From Actinomycetota bacterium (GTDB lineage Bacteria; Actinomycetota; Acidimicrobiia; Spongiisociales; UBA11373), in contig DNGH01000300.1 of assembly GCA_003486285.1 (NCBI GenBank), positions 1-6,890 on the forward strand: a stretch of DNA of 6,890 nt, written 5' to 3'. The notes beneath the pieces were generated by a model. That model was given only the letters and a program-made list of their open reading frames with translations. It did no database searches and was not told the DNA's origin. Positions 1 to 5,358 of the stretch are shown piece by piece. Each line of letters starts with the position of its first letter. Positions within the stretch are counted from its first letter, which is position 1. A program made the position numbers and the translations under genes.

Positions 1-642
1 GACGCCGACACCTATCACCGCCAGAGCATGGTGCTCGTGCCGTTGGATGCGCCCGGAGTGAAGGTCGTGCGCAACGTCAACGTGTTCGGGTACCACGAAC
101 GCGGCGGGCACGCCGAGATCCTCTACGACGGGGTGCGCGTGCCCAGGACCAACCTCCTCGGCGAGGAGGGGAGCGGCTTCGCCATCGCCCAGGCCCGCCT
201 CGGTCCGGGCCGCATCCACCACTGCATGCGTCTGATCGGCATGGCCGAGCGCGCCTTCGACGTGATGTGTCGCCGCGCCCTGGAGCGGCGTGCCTTCGGC
301 AAGACCCTCGCCGAGCAGGGAGTGGTGATGGATTGGATCGCCGAGTCGCGCATCCGCATCGAGCAGGCCCGGCTCATGGTGCTCAAGGCGGCCTGGCTGA
401 TCGACACGGCCGGCGCCAAGGGAGCCCGCATCGAGATCTCCGCGATCAAGGTGGCCGTACCGCGCATGGCGACCTGGGTGATCGACCGCGGCATCCAGAC
501 GCTCGGCGGTGCCGGGGTGAGCGATGACTTTCCCCTCGCCGCCCTCTACGCCCATGCCCGCACCCTCCAGATCGCCGATGGTCCCGACGAGGTGCACAAG
601 CGATCGGTGGCGCGACGCGAGTTGCGCCGCTACGCGGGATGA
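1..642 (+). CDS. Acyl-CoA dehydrogenase, ACAD10/11-like, C-terminal part (5' end outside window)
   Basis: This is the last 213 codons of an FAD-dependent acyl-CoA dehydrogenase, which would oxidise an acyl-CoA thioester to the 2-enoyl-CoA in the cytoplasm. The frame is open from base 1, so the ATG at 28 is internal and the N-terminal helical domain lies upstream. Visible parts are the end of the middle beta domain (VPRTNLLGEEGSGFAIAQ, about residues 44-61) and the C-terminal four-helix domain with RRAFGKTLAEQG, QTLGGAGVSDDFPLA and ADGPDEVHK near the end. The motif set matches my memory of the ACAD10/ACAD11 subgroup. Where medium-chain enzymes carry the catalytic Glu in YEGT, this protein has Asp193 in ADGPD, which I take to be a subgroup trait rather than a defect. 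The stop overlaps the start of the thioesterase gene (ATGA), so the two are probably co-transcribed and translationally coupled. The chain length and identity of the substrate cannot be told from sequence. Confidence 0.93.
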   Translation, partial: DADTYHRQSMVLVPLDAPGVKVVRNVNVFGYHERGGHAEILYDGVRVPRTNLLGEEGSGFAIAQARLGPGRIHHCMRLIGMAERAFDVMCRRALERRAFGKTLAEQGVVMDWIAESRIRIEQARLMVLKAAWLIDTAGAKGARIEISAIKVAVPRMATWVIDRGIQTLGGAGVSDDFPLAALYAHARTLQIADGPDEVHKRSVARRELRRYAG

Positions 643-1460
643 GCGCGGCGGTCTTCGAAGTCGACGGCGAGAGGTTCCTGCCCACGGCGGCGTCGCGCGC
701 CGGGTGGTATCCCGATGCCCTGCACGGCGGGCCGGTGGCGGCGCTCTTCGCCCGGGAGGTGGAGCGGGTCGAGGCGCCGGTGCCGATGATGGTGGTGCGC
801 CTCACCGTCGATCTGCTGCGCCCGGTTCCCACCCGGCCGCTGACAGTCGTCACCCATGTGGCGCGGTCGGGCAAGCGCATCCAGGTGATCGACGCCACGA
901 TGGAGGCCGAGGGGACCCTGGTGGCGAGGGCCTCGGCGCTGCGCATCCGGCTCATCGACCAGCCGGTGCCGGAGCACCCCCGACGTGATCGGATCCCGGG
1001 ACCGGAGTCACTTCCCCCGTATGTGATGCGGGAGGCGGGCGGGGAGTGGTTTCACACCCGGGCCGCCGAGGCGCGGTTCGTGGAGGGTGACTTCTACGAA
1101 CCAGGCCCGGCCACGGTGTGGATGCGGCTGGCGATGCCACTGGTGGCGGGGGAGCGGCCGACCCCGTTTCAGACGGTGGCGGCGTTCTCCGACTTCGGCA
1201 ACGGCCTGAGCCGGGTGCTTCCCCGAGGCTGGCTGTTCATCAACGCCGACCTCACGGTGTATCTGCATCGTCATCCGGTGGACGAGTGGGTGTGCCTGCG
1301 CTCGCGCACCGACATCGATGAGAACGGCATCGGAGTCGCCCAGAGCGAGTTGTTCGACCGTAACGGGGCCATCGGCCACGCCTTGCAGGGTCTGGTGGTG
1401 GAGCAGCAGGAAGAAGAGGGTCCCGGGTTCCGGGTGCCGGGTTCCGGGTCCGGAGTCTGA
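639..1460 (+). CDS. Acyl-CoA thioesterase-like protein (double hotdog, TesB/4HBT_3-like)
   Basis: The product is 273 residues, the usual size for a two-hotdog thioesterase, and would hydrolyse an acyl-CoA to free acid and CoA in the cytoplasm. The first hotdog has WYPDALHGGPVAALFARE (23-40), with the HGG turn that starts the central helix, followed by strands VVRLTVDLLRPVP (52-64) and the GKRIQVIDATM segment (78-88). The second hotdog has FSDFGNGLSRVL (183-194), FINADLTVYLHR (200-211) and a terminal strand ending at VVEQQ. DFGNG is where these proteins usually carry a catalytic or binding Asp. The ATG at 639 overlaps the dehydrogenase stop, supporting this start and a two-gene operon for acyl-CoA turnover. 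The last 13 or so residues (GFRVPGSGSGV) are encoded by a heptanucleotide repeat array and look like a non-native extension; the fold probably ends near residue 257. The family is well supported; the substrate is unknown. Confidence 0.85.
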   Translation: MSAAVFEVDGERFLPTAASRAGWYPDALHGGPVAALFAREVERVEAPVPMMVVRLTVDLLRPVPTRPLTVVTHVARSGKRIQVIDATMEAEGTLVARASALRIRLIDQPVPEHPRRDRIPGPESLPPYVMREAGGEWFHTRAAEARFVEGDFYEPGPATVWMRLAMPLVAGERPTPFQTVAAFSDFGNGLSRVLPRGWLFINADLTVYLHRHPVDEWVCLRSRTDIDENGIGVAQSELFDRNGAIGHALQGLVVEQQEEEGPGFRVPGSGSGV

Positions 1461-1493
1461 AGTCTGGCACCTGGCACCCGGAACCCGGTACCC
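1421..1493. repeat. Palindromic heptanucleotide repeat array (locus 1)
   Basis: The sequence can be read as about ten consecutive 7-base units: TCCCGGG, TTCCGGG, TGCCGGG, TTCCGGG, TCCGGAG, TCTGAAG, TCTGGCA, CCTGGCA, CCCGGAA, CCCGGTA. The first half is G-rich and the second is its C-rich inverse. Bases 1423-1438 pair perfectly with 1473-1488 (16 bp), and imperfect pairing continues inward. The thioesterase stop codon (1458-1460) sits in the loop. Bases 1425-1448 on the plus strand have four GGG tracts with 4-base spacers. The array may also act as a transcription terminator for the acyl-CoA operon, though there is no T-tract. Heptad arrays of this type recall the short tandemly repeated repetitive (STRR) sequences of cyanobacteria; common origin is not implied. 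Confidence 0.85.
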
Positions 1494-1563
1494 AACCATT
1501 GGCCCTATCCGATCGCGTCTGCGCGGTCCAGGCTGGGTGGTGGGGACATCGCGGGAGAGTGCG

Positions 1564-1734
1564 ATGAACTATCTGTCATCCGTCAACGGCGACTGGCACC
1601 GCGAGCACCCGATGCCGAAGAACGCCGATCTGGATCAACGGGTCTCGTGGCACATCGCACATGCCATGGCGTGCCGGTGCCGGGCGATGCCGGCCGGCAT
1701 CGCCGATGTGATCGCCCGCCGCCGCCGGGTCTGA
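1564..1734 (+). CDS. Small hypothetical protein with HxxH and CxC motifs
   Basis: This is a 56-residue reading frame whose ATG is preceded by a good Shine-Dalgarno-like GGGAGAG with a short spacer. I do not recognise a named family. The protein has no signal peptide or membrane segment and would be cytoplasmic. It carries H12-x-x-H15 followed by PMPKNADLDQR (16-26), then W29-H30-x-x-H33-x3-C37-x-C39, and a basic tail RRRRV. The spacing of His and Cys suggests metal binding or a redox role, but that is inference only. The central HPMPKN...LDQRxxWHxxHAxxCxCR pattern looks like a conserved small-protein core rather than random coding. It lies 45 bases upstream of the SURF1 gene on the same strand. 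SURF1 seems to have its own promoter, so co-transcription is uncertain. A 22-base perfect palindrome lies inside its 3' half. Confidence 0.62.
   Translation: MNYLSSVNGDWHREHPMPKNADLDQRVSWHIAHAMACRCRAMPAGIADVIARRRRV
1683..1704. repeat. Perfect 22-base palindrome
   Basis: GGCGATGCCGG is followed directly by its exact reverse complement, with no spacer. It lies in the coding sequence of the small HxxH/CxC protein, covering codons for roughly RAMPAGIA, about 65 bases upstream of the SURF1 promoter motif. It could be a protein binding site, a hairpin with an opened tip, or a by-product of high-GC codon choice; the sequence alone does not decide. Confidence 0.5.
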
Positions 1735-1767
1735 GCGGCTGTCGGGACGGTCGGTCTGGGGGCGTCG

Positions 1768-1773
1768 TACCAT
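1768..1773 (+). promoter_or_regulatory. Putative -10 element (TACCAT) for leaderless SURF1 mRNA
   Basis: TACCAT fits the TAnnnT -10 pattern and ends 6 bases before the GTG start of the SURF1 gene. At that spacing transcription would begin at or next to the start codon, giving a leaderless message, which is common in actinobacteria. No Shine-Dalgarno sequence precedes the GTG, in keeping with this. No convincing -35 hexamer is visible at the usual distance. Confidence 0.5.
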
Positions 1774-1779
1774 CTCGCC

Positions 1780-2451
1780 GTGTCCACGCTGCTTCGTCCT
1801 CGCTGGATCGCGGGGCATCTATTGGCTCTGGTGACGGTGATCGCCTTCGTGAATCTCGGGTTGTGGCAACTGCGGCGCCACGAGGAGAAGACCGACCTGC
1901 GCGACACCGTCGCCGCTGCCCAGGCGTTGCCGCCGGTCCCCATCGAAGAGGCTCCGGCCGGGTCCTATCGACGGGTCGGCGCCACCGGCAGCTTCGACGG
2001 GTCGCTGCAGACCAAGGTGCTGCGCTCCCAAGGGGGAGTCTCCGGTTATCACGTGCTCACCCCGTTCCTCTTCGACGAGGGCAGAGCGGTCCTGGTCGAT
2101 CGGGGATGGATTCCCCTCGACGCCGCCATCCCCGCGCCGTATGCCGGCGTCACCGTGATCGAAGGGACCTTGTGGCCGGCGGAGGCAGGCTCATCGATCC
2201 CCGACGACCTCGATCCGGCGGTGCGCCGCATCGACCCCGAGATCCAGGCGGCGTTCGCCGACTACGAGTTTCTAGGCGAGTACCTGCTCCTCACCGCAAG
2301 CCGGGACGAGAGCACCGAGGTGCCGCTATTGCCCGATCCTGCTGAGGTGTCGCTCGGACCGCATCTGGGTTATGCGGCACAGTGGTTCCTCTTCGCCGTG
2401 GTCGTGCTGGTCGGCTATCCCGCCCTGCTGCGTCGCAACCTGCGTCGCTGA
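1780..2451 (+). CDS. SURF1 family cytochrome c oxidase assembly protein
   Basis: This 223-residue membrane protein matches the SURF1 (Shy1) family, which helps assemble haem-copper cytochrome c oxidase, probably by handling haem a for subunit I. It has the family's two-helix layout: TM1 at about residues 10-28 running into the signature NLGLWQLRRHEEK (25-37), a large extracytoplasmic domain, and TM2 at about 198-216 within LGYAAQWFLFAVVVLVGYPALLRR. The middle holds the family motif GYHVLTPFLF...VLVDRGWIPLD (89-114). The start is GTG at 1780, placed next to a TACCAT -10 motif with no ribosome binding site, so translation is probably leaderless. No oxidase subunit genes are in the window. The stop codon is one base away from that of the converging EamA gene. 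Family identification is firm; the haem-handling role comes from family knowledge. Confidence 0.93.
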   Translation: MSTLLRPRWIAGHLLALVTVIAFVNLGLWQLRRHEEKTDLRDTVAAAQALPPVPIEEAPAGSYRRVGATGSFDGSLQTKVLRSQGGVSGYHVLTPFLFDEGRAVLVDRGWIPLDAAIPAPYAGVTVIEGTLWPAEAGSSIPDDLDPAVRRIDPEIQAAFADYEFLGEYLLLTASRDESTEVPLLPDPAEVSLGPHLGYAAQWFLFAVVVLVGYPALLRRNLRR

Positions 2452-2452
2452 C

Positions 2453-3361
2453 TCAGCGCCGCTGGCTCCACATCACTCCGAGGCTCACCACGACGATGCC
2501 GATGATCTGCACCGGGCTCGGAGCCTCGCCGAGGAACACCCAGGCGAGCAGCGCGATCTGCACCAGCATCGTGTTGTTGACGACGGCCGACTCGGTGGCG
2601 GTGAGGTGGCGCAGCGAGTGGTTCCACAGGGTGAAGGCGAAGGCGGTGTTCACCACGGCCAGCCAGGCGATCACCGCCACTGCCTTCGCCGTGACCTCGG
2701 GCACCCCTTCCACGGCCAGGCCGGTGACGACGAGCAGCGCTGCTCCGACGGTCATCGAGACGGTGGTGGTGACAAGGGGAAGGGAGTGCTTCATGCGGTT
2801 GACCCAACGACCCATCAGGGCGGCGACCACGTTCGAACCGAGTCCGATCCCCGCCGCCACCATGCCGATGGCGGTGGCGCCGAGCGAACCGGAGAAGTAG
2901 GCGATGGCGCCCGCCGCCACGAGCAGCGCGCCACCGACCTGCGCACCGGTGGGGGCCTCACCCAGGGTGCGGCGGGAGGCGGCCGCCACCAGGAGCGGGG
3001 TCATCGACAGCACGAGGCTGGTGGTGGCGGCGGGTTGGTGATCGATGGCGACGAACTGCGCCCCCTGGGTCACGGCGACGAACACCACGCCGAGGGCAGC
3101 GAGGCGGCCGAGATGGACGCGCGGCAGGGCCATCAGTTCGCGCCGGGCCACCGGCCGCGCCAGCACGACGGCCAGGAGCAGGAGTGCGGCGCTGCCGTAG
3201 CGCAGTCCGGCGAAGGTGATCGGGGCCAGCCCGGCATCGTCGAGGCCGACGCGGATGACCACCCACGACGAGGACCACAGGACGGTGACGAAGACGGCCG
3301 AGAACAGGGCGCGGCGGTGAGTACGAGAGTCCCCGGTCCCCAGTCCCCGGTCCCCAGTCAT
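2453..3361 (-). CDS. EamA/DMT superfamily transporter
   Basis: This 302-residue protein would be an inner-membrane permease of the drug/metabolite transporter superfamily. Ten hydrophobic segments can be picked out, arranged as two EamA repeats: about 18-38, 46-68, 86-105, 111-128, 137-156, then 161-185, 196-216, 224-245, 259-280 and 284-299. Typical signatures are FVTVLWSSSWVVIRVGL (24-40), the TSLVLSMTPLLVA stretch (114-126), and LTATESAVVNNTMLVQIALLAWVFLGE (253-279), with PxxxxxxGEx-type helix ends in each half. The substrate cannot be told; relatives export amino acids, metabolites or drugs. The only plausible in-frame start is the ATG at 3361, which lies at the centre of a palindrome in a heptad repeat array. 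That array encodes residues 1-11 (MTGDRGLGTGD), and no Shine-Dalgarno sequence is evident. It lies 34 bases after the RibD_C-family gene, so it is probably the last gene of the pur operon. Confidence 0.9.
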   Translation of the reverse strand: MTGDRGLGTGDSRTHRRALFSAVFVTVLWSSSWVVIRVGLDDAGLAPITFAGLRYGSAALLLLAVVLARPVARRELMALPRVHLGRLAALGVVFVAVTQGAQFVAIDHQPAATTSLVLSMTPLLVAAASRRTLGEAPTGAQVGGALLVAAGAIAYFSGSLGATAIGMVAAGIGLGSNVVAALMGRWVNRMKHSLPLVTTTVSMTVGAALLVVTGLAVEGVPEVTAKAVAVIAWLAVVNTAFAFTLWNHSLRHLTATESAVVNNTMLVQIALLAWVFLGEAPSPVQIIGIVVVSLGVMWSQRR

Positions 3362-3369
3362 GACTCTGG
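3326..3369. repeat. Heptanucleotide repeat array with terminal inversion (locus 2)
   Basis: Seven-base units run AGTCCCC, GGTCCCC, AGTCCCC, GGTCCCC, AGTCATG, ACTCTGG from base 3328. AGAGTC at 3326-3331 is the inverse of GACTCT at 3362-3367, and AGTCATGACT (3356-3365) is a perfect 10-base palindrome containing the EamA start codon. On the minus strand, 3355-3331 has four GGGG tracts separated by 3 bases. The unit length, G/C-tract composition, AGTCT/AGTC core and strand inversion resemble the array at 1421-1493, so both probably belong to one dispersed repeat family in this genome. Confidence 0.8.
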
Positions 3370-3395
3370 GCGCCCGGCTCGGCCGACGATCCCCA

Positions 3396-4043
3396 TCACG
3401 ACCCGATGCGGGACATCTTGACGTGCATGGCGGAGGCGGAAGCAGCCAATGCGACCGGCTCGTACCCGGGCATGCCGGCGACGTCGTCGAACAGGCGAGC
3501 GCCGCCACCGAGGATCACCGGGACGATGGCCAGGTGCATCTCGTCGACGAGTCCGGCGCGCAGGTACTGCTGCACGGTGTTGGCGCCACCTCCGATCAGG
3601 ATGTCGCGATCCGCCGCGGCCTCGGCGGCCTGGTCGAGGGCTTCCTGGACGCCACCGGTGACGAAGTGAAATGTGGTCCCGCCTTCCATGGTGAGTGGCG
3701 GCCGGGGGTGATGCGTCAGGACGAACACCGGGTGGTGATACGGAGGGTTCTCGCCCCACCATCCCCTCCACTCCGGAGACCCCCAGGGGCCGCGGATCGG
3801 GCCGAACATGTTGCGCCCCATGATGGTCGCACCGATGCCGGCCTGACCGGCGGCGGCGAAGTCGTCGTCGATCCCGGTCGCACCGCCGTCCATGCCGTGC
3901 ATCGCCCGGAAGGTGCGGGTGGCAAAGGCCCAGTCGTGCAGGCGCTCGCTGCCGCGGCCCAGGGGGTATTCGAGACTCTGGCCGGGACCGGCGACGTAAC
4001 CGTCGAGGGAGACCGTGAGGTTGTGGATGCGCAACCGGGACAT
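3396..4043 (-). CDS. Dihydrofolate reductase family protein (RibD C-terminal-like domain)
   Basis: The 215-residue product has the RibD_C fold used by bacterial dihydrofolate reductase-like proteins and the reductase half of RibD, and would be a cytoplasmic NAD(P)H-dependent reductase. Visible motifs are the N-terminal strand and turn LTVSLDGYVAGPG (9-21), GATIMGRNMFGP (71-82), and the cofactor-side signature DILIGGGANTVQQYLRAGLVDE (147-168) followed by VPVILGGGARLFDD (174-187). RibD's deaminase domain is absent, so a role in riboflavin synthesis is not implied, and classical FolA motifs are not seen. The real substrate is unknown. A GAGAGGGG ribosome binding site (minus strand 4058-4051) lies 7 bases before the ATG and touches the purB stop codon. 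The gap to purB is 13 bases, so the gene is almost certainly in the pur operon, perhaps only as a passenger. Confidence 0.88.
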   Translation of the reverse strand: MSRLRIHNLTVSLDGYVAGPGQSLEYPLGRGSERLHDWAFATRTFRAMHGMDGGATGIDDDFAAAGQAGIGATIMGRNMFGPIRGPWGSPEWRGWWGENPPYHHPVFVLTHHPRPPLTMEGGTTFHFVTGGVQEALDQAAEAAADRDILIGGGANTVQQYLRAGLVDEMHLAIVPVILGGGARLFDDVAGMPGYEPVALAASASAMHVKMSRIGS

Positions 4044-4056
4044 CGGAGATCCCCTC

Positions 4057-5358
4057 TCACCACTTCGGACGGGTGCGAAGCCAGTCCTCGGTGATGTCGG
4101 CAGTGAAGTGGTCCACCCCGGTTCCGGCCTCGGACAGGTACGACTCCTCGGAGAAGACGGCAGTGTCGACCCGATCTCCGAGCACCTCGCCGAGATGACG
4201 CCCGCTTGCCAGCGCCTGCGTCGCGGCCTCCTGCACGATCCGATACGCCGCGTCCCGACCCATGCCGCTGCGGATCAGGTGGAGGAGCGCGGCGTGGCTG
4301 TAGACCGTTCCGTGGGCGGCGTCGAGGTTCGCCCGCATCCGGGCGGTGTCGACGGTGAGGCCGGTGACGATGCGGGTGGTGCGGGCCAGAGCGAAGTCGA
4401 GGGCGAGGCAGGCGTCGGGAAGGACTACCCGTTCGACCGAGGAGTGGGTGATGTCGCGCTCGTGCCACAGGGCGACGTCCTCGAGGCCGGCGACGGCATA
4501 GCCCCGGAGCAGGCGCGCCATCCCGACGACGTTCTCCGCCAGGATCGGGTTGTGCTTGTGCGGCATCGCCGACGAGCCCTTCTGGGACTCGGCAAAGGGT
4601 TCGGCGACCTCGGCCACCTCGGAGCGCTGCAGGTGGCGGATCTCGGTGGCGAAGCGCTCCAGCGAGGCTCCGATTCCCGCAAGGGTGGTGAGGAAGGCGG
4701 CATGGCGGTCCCGGCCCACCACCTGGGTGGCAGCCGGCTCGGCATTGAGGCCGAGGGTCCCGATCACGTGGGCCTCGACGGCGCGCGGAACTGTGGAGTG
4801 GTTGCCCACGGGTCCGCTGAGCTTGCCGTAGGCGACGGAGTGGGCGGCGAACTGGAGGCGCCGCGTGGCGCGCACCAACTCGAAGCCGAACCCGGCGACC
4901 TTGTGGCCAAAGGTGGTGGGCTCGGCCCACATGCCATGGGTGCGGCCCACCATCACCGTGTCGCGGTGGGTCGCGGCGAGGCGCTGCAGCGCACCGACGA
5001 GGGCGATGAGTCGCTCCTCGAGCAGCCGGGCCGCCGCCTGCAGCTGCATCCCCAGGGCGGTGTCGAGCACGTCCGACGAGGTGAGTCCGTAGTGCACCCA
5101 CCGCCCGTGCTCGCCGCAGTTCTCGGCGAGCACGTCGACGAACGCGGCGACGTCGTGGTGGGTCACCTCCTCGCGAGCCCGCCACCGGGCCGGATCCACC
5201 GGTGGGGCCGCGGCGATCGCCGCAGCCGCCGCGGCGGGGACGGTTCCCTCGGCCGCCCATCCCGCCGCGGCCAGAGCCTCGATCCGCTGCCACATGGCCA
5301 GGCGGTTCGCCTCCGACCACACCGCGGTCATCTCGGGGAGGGAGTACCGCTCGATCAC
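4057..5358 (-). CDS. purB: Adenylosuccinate lyase PurB
   Basis: This fumarase/aspartase-superfamily enzyme cleaves adenylosuccinate to AMP plus fumarate, and SAICAR to AICAR plus fumarate, in purine synthesis. It is a cytoplasmic homotetramer in known relatives. The 433-residue length fits the short bacterial PurB type. From the GTG at 5358, the superfamily signature GSSAMPHKHNP falls at 261-271, with the catalytic serine in the mobile loop (262 or 263). H68, H89 (in HYGLTSSD) and H141 (in GRTHG) match the functional histidine numbering I recall for the Bacillus subtilis enzyme, which supports this start. A longer in-frame extension to 5505 exists but would lie inside purA and has no PurB character. 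The GTG start overlaps the purA stop (GTGA), so translation is probably by coupling; only a weak GAGAAG precedes it. No key residue is missing. Confidence 0.97.
   Translation of the reverse strand: MIERYSLPEMTAVWSEANRLAMWQRIEALAAAGWAAEGTVPAAAAAAIAAAPPVDPARWRAREEVTHHDVAAFVDVLAENCGEHGRWVHYGLTSSDVLDTALGMQLQAAARLLEERLIALVGALQRLAATHRDTVMVGRTHGMWAEPTTFGHKVAGFGFELVRATRRLQFAAHSVAYGKLSGPVGNHSTVPRAVEAHVIGTLGLNAEPAATQVVGRDRHAAFLTTLAGIGASLERFATEIRHLQRSEVAEVAEPFAESQKGSSAMPHKHNPILAENVVGMARLLRGYAVAGLEDVALWHERDITHSSVERVVLPDACLALDFALARTTRIVTGLTVDTARMRANLDAAHGTVYSHAALLHLIRSGMGRDAAYRIVQEAATQALASGRHLGEVLGDRVDTAVFSEESYLSEAGTGVDHFTADITEDWLRTRPKW

Noticed and set aside
1421..1493. CRISPR or ordinary tandem repeat explanation for the heptad array
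   Set aside because: There are no separated direct repeats with unique spacers; the units are 7 bases, adjacent and inverted in the second half.
2372..3421. Plus-strand open frame opposite the EamA gene
   Set aside because: The translation is His/Gly/Asp-rich and low in complexity, as expected for the antisense of a hydrophobic membrane protein; the ten membrane segments on the minus strand are far more convincing.
3716..5320. Long minus-strand open frame overlapping purB and the RibD_C gene in another phase
   Set aside because: It is a frame-shifted shadow: an Arg/Gly/Pro/Ala-rich translation without recognisable motifs, conflicting with two well-supported genes.
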